Shown here one piece after another: positions 53,868 through 62,387 of a stretch of 64,000 nt of DNA (the stretch's first letter is position 1; every line of letters starts with the position of its first letter). Origin of the DNA: CAITSH01 sp025356665. Lineage in GTDB: Bacteria > Pseudomonadota > Gammaproteobacteria > Burkholderiales > SG8-39. The stretch spans positions 70,520 through 134,519 of the forward strand of contig JANXRV010000090.1 of the NCBI GenBank assembly GCA_025356665.1, in the 5' to 3' direction. The translations under genes were made by a program, and so were the position numbers. The notes beneath the pieces were generated by a model. That model was not told the origin of the DNA, searched no databases, and worked only from the letters and a program-made list of their open reading frames with translations.

Positions 53868-54614
53868 TCAGGGCATGATCTCGCCGCCATTCGGGTGCAG
53901 CAACTGCCCGCAGTAATAGCGCGCCTCGTCCGAGGCGAGAAAGACATAGGCCGAGCTCATGTCTTCGGGCGTGCCAAGGCGCTTGAGCGGCAGGCTTTGC
54001 GCGTGGGCGCGCTTGACATCCTCGGCCAGCGGATCGAAGCCGGTGTCGACGAGGCCAGGGGACACGCCGTTGACCAGAATGCCGTGCGGTGCCAGCTCTT
54101 TTGCCAGCGAACGCATGAACACGATCAGGCCGGCTTTGGCGGCCGAGTAGGCGGTGTAGCGCTCACGGCCGATATAACCGAGTTGCGAGCAGGTGAATAT
54201 CATGCGGCCGCTCTGGGTGGGGATCATGTAATGCGCCGCTTCCCGCGACACCAGGAATGCACCGCGCAAATGCACTGACATCATGCGATCCCAATCATCG
54301 ACGCTCATCTCGGTGATGGCCTGCGGCCGCTGGATGCCGGCGTTGCTGACGAGGATGTCGAGTCGGCCAAAAGCCACGTCGACATGCTTGAACATCGCCA
54401 CCACATCGGCCTCCTTGCTCACATCACAGCGCAAGGCCACGCCTCGCCGGCCCAGTGCGGTGATTTGCTTGACCAGGCTGTCGGCTTCGTTTTCGCGATC
54501 GATCCAGGCGATGGCGACATCGGCGCCTTCGGCCGCATAAGCCAGCGCAACGGCACGACCGATGCCGGTGTTGCCGCCGGTGACCAGCGCTGTTTTTCCT
54601 TCCAGTCGTTTCAT
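53868..54614 (-). CDS. Short-chain dehydrogenase/reductase (SDR)
   Basis: The 248-residue protein has the classical SDR motifs: TGGNTGIG (cofactor binding) at residues 12-19, the NAG strand as LVSNAGIQ near 87, catalytic Ser in IFTCSQLG near 138, and YSAAKAG near 153. The segment IAWIDRENEA after the second strand suggests a choice of NAD or NADP that cannot be settled here. The final PNGGEIMP is near the glucose/3-oxoacyl-ACP reductase-like SDR end. It is divergent from a TRAP transporter across 388 bases and could act on the imported substrate. Confidence 0.88.
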   Translation of the reverse strand: MKRLEGKTALVTGGNTGIGRAVALAYAAEGADVAIAWIDRENEADSLVKQITALGRRGVALRCDVSKEADVVAMFKHVDVAFGRLDILVSNAGIQRPQAITEMSVDDWDRMMSVHLRGAFLVSREAAHYMIPTQSGRMIFTCSQLGYIGRERYTAYSAAKAGLIVFMRSLAKELAPHGILVNGVSPGLVDTGFDPLAEDVKRAHAQSLPLKRLGTPEDMSSAYVFLASDEARYYCGQLLHPNGGEIMP

Positions 54615-54844
54615 TCTCTTGCCCCCTCGGTGATAAAGCGCTGCGAATGGATACTGGGAGAATGATATTCCAGCATCGGCCGGCATGGCACGCGACTTGC
54701 ATTCCATCTGATAAACGCCGCTGCGCCATACTCGCACATCAAGACCACCAGGCCTGGAGCAGCCTGTGTATCTGGTGTCAGTGCGTGCTATGCTCAAACG
54801 CACGAAAAAAGTGCGCTGGGAAATATAATTACGAACACCGGTGG

Positions 54845-54869
54845 ACTGATCAAGTGATCCACTGATCAA
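54845..54869. promoter_or_regulatory. ACTGATCAA direct repeats (candidate operator) upstream of the TRAP genes
   Basis: ACTGATCAA occurs at 54845-54853 and 54861-54869, with GTGATCC between, so GATC recurs three times at 8-base spacing (54848, 54856, 54864). The 388-base divergent gap (54615-55002) is AT-rich after 54870 and contains no gene. The repeats may bind a regulator of the SDR gene, the TRAP operon or both. Confidence 0.45.
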
Positions 54870-55002
54870 CCAATCAACGGATGGGTTTAAGTTTTTGCTT
54901 TCAGATTTTAGCGCTGTATGGTTTTTGAAATTTTATGTTTTATGCACCCGAGTACCCGAGCCGCTATTGGCGTGATTACCCATTGAACAAAAGGAGAACC
55001 TG

Positions 55003-56055
55003 GTGAAATTTTACAAACTTACCGCCATCGCCGCCTGTCTGGCTGCGGCTGCCGCGCTGGCCCTGCCGGCCTCGGCGCAGGAAAAAACCAAACTGCGCGT
55101 GATGGGCATGCCCTTGTCCACGGGCAATATCCTGAAAAATCGCGAGCAGCCGTTTTTTGAGAACTTCGCCAAAAAAACCGGCCTGCCCATCGAGATGGAC
55201 TACAAGACCCTCGATTCGACCGGCATCAAAGAATTCGAGCAGTTGCGCGTGATGAAAACCGGCCTGTTCGACATCGTCGGCCTGCGCATGGGCCAGGTGT
55301 CACGCGACGAGCCGACCATCCTCGGACTTGACCTGGTCGGCCTCAACACCGATTACAAGATGGCAAAAAAAGTCGTCACCGCCTACCAGGACTTCGTCGA
55401 CCTGCGCCTGCAACAGCAGTTCAACACCAAGTTGCTGGGCGTGTGGCCCTTCGGCCCGCAAATCATTTTTTGCAAACCGGTGATCAAGGACTTGAGCAGC
55501 CTCAAGGGTTTGAAGGTGCGCATCCTCGACGGCGTGATGGCCAAGTTCATGGAAAAAGTCGGCGCGACGCCGGTGACCATGGCCTTCGGCGAAGTGGCGC
55601 AAGCCTTGTCGCTGGGCACCATCGACTGCGCCGTGACCGGCCCCTCCTCGGCCAACTCGGCCGGCTGGCCTGAATCGGCGACACACGTCTATGCGCTCGG
55701 CCTGCAGGTCGCCGTCCAGGGCTACGCCATCAACATGAACTCCTGGAAAAAACTGCCGACGGACCAGCAGCAAAAACTACGCACCGCCATCGAAGGCCTG
55801 ACCGACGACATCTGGAAATATTCGGAAGAGCTCTGGTCGGACGGCATGCGCTGCAACCTCGGCCAGGACCCTTGCACCACCGGCAAGAAATACAAGATGA
55901 CGCTGGTCAAGCCCACGGCCAAGGATCTCGCCTTCGTGCAAGGCGCAGTGCGCGAAATCTCCCTGCCCGCCTGGTCGGAGGCCTGCGACAAGGTCAATCC
56001 GGGCTGCTCGGATAATTGGAAAAAAGTGGTCGGTCCGCTCGTCGGAATGAAGTAA
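55003..56055 (+). CDS. TRAP transporter solute-binding protein (DctP type)
   Basis: The 350-residue precursor has a signal peptide (AACLAAAAALALPASAQ) and DctP-family features: KTKLRVMGMPLSTGN at the mature start, a ligand region near KGLKVRILDGVMAKFMEKVGATPV (about residue 168), and FGEVAQALSLGTIDCAVTGPSSA near 205. It captures an organic acid or similar anion in the periplasm for the membrane subunits encoded downstream. The GTG start has AAAGGAG upstream. The ligand cannot be predicted. A terminator-like hairpin lies between it and the small permease gene. Confidence 0.92.
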   Translation: MKFYKLTAIAACLAAAAALALPASAQEKTKLRVMGMPLSTGNILKNREQPFFENFAKKTGLPIEMDYKTLDSTGIKEFEQLRVMKTGLFDIVGLRMGQVSRDEPTILGLDLVGLNTDYKMAKKVVTAYQDFVDLRLQQQFNTKLLGVWPFGPQIIFCKPVIKDLSSLKGLKVRILDGVMAKFMEKVGATPVTMAFGEVAQALSLGTIDCAVTGPSSANSAGWPESATHVYALGLQVAVQGYAINMNSWKKLPTDQQQKLRTAIEGLTDDIWKYSEELWSDGMRCNLGQDPCTTGKKYKMTLVKPTAKDLAFVQGAVREISLPAWSEACDKVNPGCSDNWKKVVGPLVGMK

Positions 56056-56064
56056 GCAGCCGCG

Positions 56065-56105
56065 CAAAACGCCCCGTCCTCTGGCAACATAGGCGGGGCG
56101 TTTTG
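56065..56105 (+). terminator. Partial terminator between dctP-type and dctQ-type genes
   Basis: CAAAACGCCCCG (56065-56076) and CGGGGCGTTTTG (56094-56105) form a perfect 12-bp stem with a 17-base loop, followed by TTTTG. Inside an operon this would lower expression of the membrane subunits relative to the binding protein. Confidence 0.75.
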
Positions 56106-56145
56106 TTTTGCAATGCCACCCCCTCAAACCAACAAGGAGTCTGCG

Positions 56146-56748
56146 ATGCAACGCCTCGAGACCGTGCTGGCCGCACTATTCGGCCTGGTGTTTTTATTCC
56201 TGTCGTTCGCCGTGGCGCTGGAGACCACCATGCGCAAGGTGTTCAACCAGTCCTTGCAGGGCGTAGACGAACTGGGCGGCTACTGCCTCGCCGTGGGCGC
56301 GGGGTTGGCGTTTACGCTGGCGCTGATTTCACGCGCGCATATCCGCATCGATTTGCTGCACGAGCGTTTGGGCAAGATCCCGCGTGCTTTTCTCAATCTG
56401 ATGAGCATGGTTTCCCTGGCGCTGACCGCGCTTGGCCTGATTGCCATGGGCTGGGTCAGCCTGCAGGACTCCATTTCCATGAACAGCACGGCGCAGACCC
56501 CCTGGGCGACGCCGATCAAGTATCCGCAATACGTCTGGGTCGCGACGCTGGCGGTATTCGCGCTGGCCACCGCGGGCTATGCCTTGCGCGCGCTGTGGCT
56601 GACAGTGACGGGGCGCATTGACGACCTTGATCATGAATTCCAGCCAAAGGGCACCAAGGACGAACTGAAAGAAGAGCTCGACGACATCAAGGCGCGCGGC
56701 GCGATCGATGCCGCCGGCCTCAAGGACTCGGCCGGGAGCAAAGCATGA
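56146..56748 (+). CDS. TRAP transporter small permease (DctQ type)
   Basis: The 200-residue membrane protein has four predicted helices, including VLAALFGLVFLFLSFAVAL at the N-terminus and YVWVATLAVFALATAGYALR near the end, with VDELGGYCLAVGAGLAF and HIRIDLL typical of DctQ. AAGGAG lies 6 bases upstream of ATG 56146. A charged C-terminal extension of about 50 residues (DELKEELDDIKARGA) is predicted to be cytoplasmic. It overlaps the large permease gene by 4 bases. Confidence 0.9.
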   Translation: MQRLETVLAALFGLVFLFLSFAVALETTMRKVFNQSLQGVDELGGYCLAVGAGLAFTLALISRAHIRIDLLHERLGKIPRAFLNLMSMVSLALTALGLIAMGWVSLQDSISMNSTAQTPWATPIKYPQYVWVATLAVFALATAGYALRALWLTVTGRIDDLDHEFQPKGTKDELKEELDDIKARGAIDAAGLKDSAGSKA

Positions 56749-58046
56749 GCATGATCGCCATCGGCGTCACTGCATTTTTCGTCATGGTTGGCCTGATGCT
56801 GCTGGGCCTGCCGATCGCAACCGTCATGATGTTGGTCGGCCTGGGCGGCGGCATGCTCGCCTATGGCGATGCGTTTCTTGGCTCTTCCGCATCGGTGGCC
56901 TGGGGCACCATGAGCGAGAACGGTCTCACCGCCATTCCGCTGTTCGTTCTGCTTGGCGAGTTCCTGCTCCGTAGCGGCATGGCCGACAAAATGTATTCAG
57001 CCTTTGCCGCCTGGCTGGGCGGCCTGCCCGGCGGGCTGCTACATACCAATATCGGCTGCTGTGCGCTGTTCGCCGCAACCTCGGGTTCGTCGGTTGCCAC
57101 CGCCGCAACCATAGGCACGGTTGCGCTACCCTCGCTGGCAAAACACGGCTATCCGATGAAGGAGGCGCTGGGCTCGCTCGCCGCCGGCGGCACCTTGGGC
57201 ATTCTTATCCCGCCCTCTGTGAACATGATCATCTATGGTTCGATGACACAAAACTCGGTGGGCAAGCTCTTTATCGCCGGCATCATCCCCGGGCTGCTGC
57301 TGGCCGGCTCGTTCATGCTGTGGATTTATATCTCAGCGGTCATGAGCGGCGGTGGCGTCAAGCATCCACCGGTACCGCTGGCAGAGCGCATGCGCCTGCT
57401 GGTCAACCTCGGTCAGCCGCTGACTATTTTCGGCCTGGTGATGGGCAGCCTGTATTTTGGCATCGCCACCGCCACCGAATCGGCGGCGCTGGGTGTGGTG
57501 GTCGCGCTGTTCTTCATCGCCTGGAGCGGCAAGCTCAAGTGGGCGCTGCTGCAGCAGTGCTTTTTGTCCAGCGCACGCACCAGCGGCATGATCCTGCTAA
57601 TCGTTGTTGCCGCCTTTGTGCTCAACCTTGCGCTATCGCTCACCGGCATCGGCGAGGCCCTGACCAAATGGGTGACCAGCTTCGGCCTGTCGAAAACGCA
57701 AATGCTCATCGCGCTGATCGTGTTCTATCTGATCCTGGGCATGTTCATGGATACGCTGTCGATGATGGTGGCGACCATTCCGCTCACCTACCCGGTGGTG
57801 ACTTCGCTCGGCGTCGACCCTATCTGGTTCGGCATCTTCATCGTCATCATGTGCGAGCTGGGGCTGATCACGCCGCCGGTGGGCATGAACCTGTTTGTGG
57901 TGCAGGGCATACGACCGGATCGGGGAAGCGTGTCTGATGTGATCAAGGGCGCGATTCCCTACGCCATCATCATGATCCTGTTCACCCTGCTGCTGATGGG
58001 CTTCCCAGAACTGGCCACCTGGTTGCCGGAAAAAATGCGCGGTTGA
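56745..58046 (+). CDS. TRAP transporter large permease (DctM type)
   Basis: The 433-residue protein has about 12 hydrophobic segments and the DctM motifs SGSSVATAATIGTVALPSLAKHGY near residue 112, GTLGILIPPSVNMIIYG near 155, and MDTLSMMVATIPLTYPV near 330. With the DctQ and DctP proteins it forms a sodium-driven uptake system. The start overlaps dctQ in an ATGA arrangement. A strong hairpin follows the stop after 10 bases. Confidence 0.95.
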   Translation: MSMIAIGVTAFFVMVGLMLLGLPIATVMMLVGLGGGMLAYGDAFLGSSASVAWGTMSENGLTAIPLFVLLGEFLLRSGMADKMYSAFAAWLGGLPGGLLHTNIGCCALFAATSGSSVATAATIGTVALPSLAKHGYPMKEALGSLAAGGTLGILIPPSVNMIIYGSMTQNSVGKLFIAGIIPGLLLAGSFMLWIYISAVMSGGGVKHPPVPLAERMRLLVNLGQPLTIFGLVMGSLYFGIATATESAALGVVVALFFIAWSGKLKWALLQQCFLSSARTSGMILLIVVAAFVLNLALSLTGIGEALTKWVTSFGLSKTQMLIALIVFYLILGMFMDTLSMMVATIPLTYPVVTSLGVDPIWFGIFIVIMCELGLITPPVGMNLFVVQGIRPDRGSVSDVIKGAIPYAIIMILFTLLLMGFPELATWLPEKMRG

Positions 58047-58055
58047 TCGTGGCAT

Positions 58056-58092
58056 AGGCTGGAAACCCGCCACTGGCGCGGCTTTCCAGCCT
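58056..58092 (+). terminator. AGGCTGGAAA/TTTCCAGCCT hairpin after the TRAP operon
   Basis: AGGCTGGAAA (58056-58065) and TTTCCAGCCT (58083-58092) pair perfectly, with CCGCCACTGGCGCGG pairing inside. It lies between convergent genes and belongs to the same hairpin family as 15510-15542. No long T-tract follows on either strand. Confidence 0.6.
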
Positions 58093-58093
58093 G

Positions 58094-58729
58094 TTATGCG
58101 GCAGGGCTGCGGGCGAACAGCGTGCGTTTTGGGTGCAAGAAATTGGGCCTGACGCGCGAACTCCATGGTGTTGCAACCACCTGTTGCCAGGCTTTTGAGT
58201 CGCACGCGGCCAAACTGACGAGCTCATAGCAGGCGAGCACGCGCGGGCCGCCATCGAGATTCAGGAAACGCCGCGCACGCACGCAGCCGCGGACCAAAGC
58301 CAGGCCCGGCATGTGCTCGGTGTCATACCAGGCGGCGATTTCCGCCTCCCATCCTTCGGCCGGATCAAATTCGACACTGTAATGAAAGGGCGCCGCCTCG
58401 CCAAACGAGGCGCCAGGCCGGTCGAAGCGGCAGACCAGGCGCGCGGCCGATAGGCGCAGTCCGGCCAACTCACGCACTTCAAGCGTCGCTTGTTCAATCG
58501 CCCTCATATCGGCCGCCGTCAGCACCGCCGCTTCGCCCAACTCGCAATAGATGTAAGCCTCGGCCTCGGCCCCGACCCCGGCCCCGGCCCCAACCAGAGC
58601 GCGATTCGTTTGCATCGACACCAGGGCGGGCGTGATGCACGCGGACAAGGCCGCGAGCCCCCGCTCAAGGGCCGCGGTATGCACGGCCGTGCCTACGCAC
58701 TTGAGCAGGATGACAGCGACCTTGTCCAT
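58094..58729 (-). CDS. Hypothetical protein, probable ferredoxin-like (EthD-type) fold
   Basis: The 211-residue protein appears to consist of two alpha/beta halves. The second contains EIAAWYDTEHMPGLALVRGCVRARRF, reminiscent of EthD/Dabb-like segments (WYxxEHxP) where two short domains dimerise around a small ligand. The first half is Ala/Gly-rich (VGAGAGVGAEAEAYIYCEL). No catalytic motif is certain. It is downstream of a carboxymuconolactone-decarboxylase-family gene and a LigI-like amidohydrolase gene on the same strand, suggesting a place in that catabolic cluster. Confidence 0.55.
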   Translation of the reverse strand: MDKVAVILLKCVGTAVHTAALERGLAALSACITPALVSMQTNRALVGAGAGVGAEAEAYIYCELGEAAVLTAADMRAIEQATLEVRELAGLRLSAARLVCRFDRPGASFGEAAPFHYSVEFDPAEGWEAEIAAWYDTEHMPGLALVRGCVRARRFLNLDGGPRVLACYELVSLAACDSKAWQQVVATPWSSRVRPNFLHPKRTLFARSPAA

Positions 58730-58750
58730 CGCGACCGAGCGCCTCGTGTC

Positions 58751-58791
58751 TTGGTGTCTTGTGCCTAGGTGCCTAGGAACCTTGGTGCCTA
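58751..58791. repeat. 8-bp repeat (GGTGCCTA) touching the stop of the CMD-family gene
   Basis: TGTGCCTA (58760-58767), GGTGCCTA (58768-58775) and GGTGCCTA (58784-58791) recur with related GGTGTCTT words before them. On the minus strand each reads TAGGCACC, and the copy at 58784-58791 supplies the TAG stop of the carboxymuconolactone-decarboxylase-family gene. Confidence 0.75.
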
Positions 58792-59316
58792 CTCGATATG
58801 CAGCGCGACTAAAAAGCGCGACACCATGTTGTAAGAGGCGATGGTCGCGGCGAGCTCGACGCGGCTGCGGTCGTCGTACTGGGCGCGCACCCGCTCAAAC
58901 AAGGCGTCGGGCACCTGGACATCGCGCGTCATGACGTCGGTCAGTTCGAGCGCCAGACGCTCCCCGGCGGGAATGGCGGCGCCAAGCGGCGTTTCGCGCA
59001 CTGCGGCGATCTGCTCGGCGCTGACGCCGGCCTTTTCTGCGTGCGGCACGTGCGCCTCAAATTCATAGGCGGCCTTGTTGAGCACGGCGATGCGCAGGAT
59101 GATGAGTTCACGCAGGCGCGGCGCCAGCGAAGTTTTATTGCGAATCGCCGTCATCATCTGCTCCCATCCATCACACACCGTGGGGCTGTTGAGCAGCACT
59201 TTGTAAAGCAGCGAAATACGCCCACGGGAGCCGATGATGTTTTTTTCCAGCTCTGCCAATTCCGGGCGCGTGCCCGGCTCGACCGGTGTGATGCGGGGTG
59301 CGGCGCTCATGCGCAA
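58789..59316 (-). CDS. Carboxymuconolactone decarboxylase (CMD) family protein
   Basis: The 175-residue all-helical protein matches the CMD/AhpD-like family: KNIIGSRGRISLLYKVLLNSP near residue 25, LRELIILRIAVLNKAAYEFEAHVPHAEKAG near 65-95, and DRSRVELAATIASYNMVSRF near the end. The active-site CxxC of AhpD is absent, and EFEAH with HAEKAG resembles the carboxymuconolactone decarboxylase-like subgroup. Enzymatic role is unproven. It follows the amidohydrolase gene by 51 bases on the same strand. Confidence 0.85.
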   Translation of the reverse strand: MRMSAAPRITPVEPGTRPELAELEKNIIGSRGRISLLYKVLLNSPTVCDGWEQMMTAIRNKTSLAPRLRELIILRIAVLNKAAYEFEAHVPHAEKAGVSAEQIAAVRETPLGAAIPAGERLALELTDVMTRDVQVPDALFERVRAQYDDRSRVELAATIASYNMVSRFLVALHIE

Positions 59317-59367
59317 TCTCCAGTGTGGGCGAAAAATACGGCCATAGCTTGTGTCATAGGGAAACCC

Positions 59368-60243
59368 TTATTTGCCAAAGCCGAACAGTTTCGCCGGATT
59401 GTCAGTCAGTATCTTGCGCCGCGTCAGCACATCGGGCGCCCATTGGCCCAACAGGTTGAACAGTTGCGAGCCGCCAATCTTGTCGGAAAACGAAATGTGC
59501 GGATAGTCACTACCCCAGATGAGCCGGTCAGGTGCCGTTTCGATGAGCGCGCGTGCGAAGGGCGCGGCATCGTCAAACGCCGGCATGACCGACATGCGGT
59601 AGACGCCGGTGAGCTTGACCCAGCATTGGCCATTGCCGTTGCGCAGCATCGCCAGAAAATCCTGGAAGCCCTGTTGCGCCACGCCATCCTTGGCGAGGTA
59701 CATACCCATATGCGCCACGGAAAAATCGCATTTGAGGCTTTTCATCACCGGCATCAGTTCGCTGGTCAGCCAGCCCGGCCCGAGAAAATCGAGGTGCCAG
59801 CCCAGTTCCTTGCAACGCGCATCAAGACGGCGGATGCGCGGCAGCATGCTGTTGGAAAAACCCGGCTCGAAGGGTTTCACCGGCGACACGTTGACGCGCA
59901 CGCCACGCACGCCTATGGCGTCCAGGCGCGCGAGTTCGGCATCAGTCGCGTCTTCATGCACGTCGACGATCCCGCGGCACACCGCGGTGCCCATTTCGAC
60001 CATGGCGTCGACCATGCAGCTGTTATCGCGGGCGTATGCGCTCGGTTGCACGAACACAAAGCGCTCGAAGCCCTCGGCCCGTGCGTGGGCGAGATAGTCG
60101 GGCAGCATCGCCACCGGCGGCTTGTAGCGCAGCACGTCACTGCCGTACGGATAGCGGTCGGCCGGGCCGAAAACATGAAAATGGCTGTCGCAGCCAAGGG
60201 CCGGCGCCTTCCAGTCGGGTTTCATATTGAGTGCATTGGACAT
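59368..60243 (-). CDS. Amidohydrolase 2 family lactonase-like enzyme (LigI-type)
   Basis: The 291-residue protein resembles 2-pyrone-4,6-dicarboxylate hydrolase and related dicarboxylic lactonases: CDSHFHVFGPADRYPYG (HxH motif) near residue 18, VQPSAYARDNSCMVDAM near 65, FSVAHMGMYLAKDG near 170, and IWGSDYPHISFSDKIG near 240 with the catalytic Asp. Such enzymes open cyclic lactones in aromatic-acid breakdown. The actual substrate is not determined. It lies between a Bug-type binding protein gene and the CMD-family gene, all on the minus strand. Confidence 0.85.
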   Translation of the reverse strand: MSNALNMKPDWKAPALGCDSHFHVFGPADRYPYGSDVLRYKPPVAMLPDYLAHARAEGFERFVFVQPSAYARDNSCMVDAMVEMGTAVCRGIVDVHEDATDAELARLDAIGVRGVRVNVSPVKPFEPGFSNSMLPRIRRLDARCKELGWHLDFLGPGWLTSELMPVMKSLKCDFSVAHMGMYLAKDGVAQQGFQDFLAMLRNGNGQCWVKLTGVYRMSVMPAFDDAAPFARALIETAPDRLIWGSDYPHISFSDKIGGSQLFNLLGQWAPDVLTRRKILTDNPAKLFGFGK

Positions 60244-60251
60244 GTTGTTGC

Positions 60252-61223
60252 TTACTCCACTTTAAGGCCGGCTTTGCTTATGACCGTTTTCCAGGTCTTG
60301 ATCTCTTCTTCGACGCGGCGGGTGAGCTCGGCCGGCGTACTGGCGACGGCACGCGCACCCTGCGCGATAAAGGAGTCCTTGAGCCGCGGTTTATCGGCGG
60401 CGCGCATGATTTCCTGGTTAAGGCGCGCAACCACGGCCGCGGGCGTGCCCGCAGGCACCGCCACACCCCACCAGTAGGACATGTCATAAGCCGGCACACC
60501 CGCCTCGACAAAGGTCGGCACATTGGGCAGCAAGGACGTGCGCTCCTTGCCCGAAACGGCAAAGCCCTGCACGCGGCCGCTACGCACATGCGCCATGCCG
60601 CTGGCGAGGCTGGCGATGGAAATGTCGAGGCGACCGGCCACGACCTCGGCGATTGATGCGGCCACACCCTTGAAGGGGATGTGGGTCATCTTGCTACCGG
60701 TGACGTTGAGAAAAAGTTCGGTCGCCAGATGGGCTGACGAACCCTGGCCACCGGAGCCATAAGTCAGTTCACCGGGCTTGGTCTTGGCCAGATCGACCAG
60801 GGCCTTTACCGACTTTGCCGGCAGTTCCTGGCGCGCCACCATGATGGATGGGGATTCGGCGATCTGGCTGACCTGGGTGAAATCCTTGAGCGGGTCGTAG
60901 GGCAGCTTGGCGTAGAGCCCCGCCGCCATGGCAAACGAGTTGTCGGTGAGCACCAGGGTGTAGCCGTCAGGCGCCGACTTGGCGACAATATCAAGGCCGA
61001 GCGTGCCACCGGCGCCGCTGCGGTTCTCGACAATAACCTGCTGGCCAAGTTGCTCGGTCAATTCCGCCGCCAACGAACGGGCCGACAAATCGGTGAACGC
61101 CCCCGGCAGGTAAGGCACGACGATTTTCAGCGGTTTGGACGGCCACGCGGTTTGCGCGCTCGCCGGCAGCATGGGCATTAATGCAATGGCCAGCGCCACG
61201 GCCATCAGTGATCTGCTTAGCAT
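60252..61223 (-). CDS. Bug-family tripartite tricarboxylate transporter binding protein
   Basis: The 323-residue precursor has a signal peptide (LMAVALAIALMPMLPASAQ). Bug-family features follow: WPSKPLKIVVPYLPGAFTDLSARSLA at the mature start, VENRSGAGGTLGLDIVAKSAPDGYTL near 80, and YGSGGQGSSAHLATELF near 155. Bug proteins bind small carboxylates or amides in the periplasm. No TctA or TctB membrane subunits are encoded here, as usual for orphan Bug proteins. The gene starts 8 bases upstream of the amidohydrolase, so they share a transcript. Confidence 0.93.
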   Translation of the reverse strand: MLSRSLMAVALAIALMPMLPASAQTAWPSKPLKIVVPYLPGAFTDLSARSLAAELTEQLGQQVIVENRSGAGGTLGLDIVAKSAPDGYTLVLTDNSFAMAAGLYAKLPYDPLKDFTQVSQIAESPSIMVARQELPAKSVKALVDLAKTKPGELTYGSGGQGSSAHLATELFLNVTGSKMTHIPFKGVAASIAEVVAGRLDISIASLASGMAHVRSGRVQGFAVSGKERTSLLPNVPTFVEAGVPAYDMSYWWGVAVPAGTPAAVVARLNQEIMRAADKPRLKDSFIAQGARAVASTPAELTRRVEEEIKTWKTVISKAGLKVE

Positions 61224-61254
61224 TTCGTCTCTCCTTGGGTATTGTTGTAATTAA

Positions 61255-62292
61255 TCATGCTGCGGCAGTCGCCGCAACAACGGCCTGCCAGCGTTCGGCA
61301 AGCCTGTCGCGCCGCGCCGTGTCAAGAAACGCATCGAAGCCCTTGTCAATGGCGATGGGCACACGCTCGGCGCGGCCCAACTGCGCCGGTATATTGCCTG
61401 CGGCACGCAGCGGAAACAACTCGGATTCACCCAGCCTCGCCTGCCCCGACTCCGACAACAGGTAGTCAAGAAATTTGCGTGCCGCCAGGGGATGCGGCGC
61501 ACTCACCGGCACAAACGCAATGCGTGACACGGCCGTTTGCGCCATCGCGGTGGGGGCGACGGCGAGCGTGGCATGTGCGCGCAGGGCACGCAGCGCGAAA
61601 GCGCCGAGCACATGGTAGGCGAGCGCGGCACGGCCGCCGGCCACCTCGTCCACCAGCGGCGGGTTGGAGCCATACATGCGCGGCCGTGCGACGACCAGCG
61701 CACGCATGAACGCGTCGAAAACACCCGCATCGGCGCTCTCGTGCAGCAGCGCTAAAAAACCCAGGCCGTTATTGGCGATGTCATAAGAGGCAAGCTTGCC
61801 GCGCAAGCCCTGCGGCGCGGCATGGAGCACCGCCGTGATTTCAGCCAGCGAACCGGCCGGCGTATTGGCGTCAAGCAGATCGCGGTTAATGAGCGTGACC
61901 AGCGGTTCAAGTGTTGTGGCAAAGGCCATGTCGCGATAATTGGCCCATGCGGGAAACCCCGCCCCGGCCGCTCCCGGACAGGCTTGCGCATGGCCGGACT
62001 GCGCGAGATCCATCTGCAGGTCCATGGCCGAACTCCACAATACGTCGACCTCGCCCCGCCCGCCTACCAGCGCATCCAGATAGCGCTGGTGCAGCGTGCC
62101 GCTGATGCCATCGACGAACTCGACCTCGATGCCAGGATGCTGCGCGGCAAAGCCGGCGAGCAGCGGTTCGCAAAAAGGTCTGAAGGCGGCGGAAAATACG
62201 ACGACCCTGCCCTCGTCGGCGCCGCGGTGTGGGGCAGCCTCAAGCATGGGCATCGGGCATTGCGCGCAAAGCGGCGACTTGCGCAGCCGCAT
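61255..62292 (-). CDS. ABC-type periplasmic binding-protein-like protein lacking a clear signal peptide
   Basis: The protein resembles iron/thiamine/2-aminoethylphosphonate-type extracellular solute-binding proteins: VVVFSAAFRPFCEPLLAGFAAQHPGIEVEF near residue 30, DVLWSSAMDLQMDLAQSG near 80 and HPLAARKFLDYLLSESGQARLG near 270. The N-terminus (MRLRKSPLCAQCPMPML) has no hydrophobic export segment, so it would remain cytoplasmic unless the true start is elsewhere. No permease or ATPase genes are near. It is upstream of the Bug gene, 31 bases away, on the same strand. The start is uncertain because no ribosome site is clear. Confidence 0.7.
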   Translation of the reverse strand: MRLRKSPLCAQCPMPMLEAAPHRGADEGRVVVFSAAFRPFCEPLLAGFAAQHPGIEVEFVDGISGTLHQRYLDALVGGRGEVDVLWSSAMDLQMDLAQSGHAQACPGAAGAGFPAWANYRDMAFATTLEPLVTLINRDLLDANTPAGSLAEITAVLHAAPQGLRGKLASYDIANNGLGFLALLHESADAGVFDAFMRALVVARPRMYGSNPPLVDEVAGGRAALAYHVLGAFALRALRAHATLAVAPTAMAQTAVSRIAFVPVSAPHPLAARKFLDYLLSESGQARLGESELFPLRAAGNIPAQLGRAERVPIAIDKGFDAFLDTARRDRLAERWQAVVAATAAA

Positions 62293-62387
62293 TGCATGAA
62301 GATCTTATCGGGGATGTTCGGATGACGGTGACTCCGCGGTGTGCTGGCCGTGCCGGGGTAAGCGAGAGGCGCCGGCCTGCCCGCCTC

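Noticed and set aside
59041..60477. 478-codon + strand frame over the amidohydrolase and its neighbours
   Set aside because: It runs across three minus-strand genes with recognisable motifs, and has no ribosome site or family similarity.
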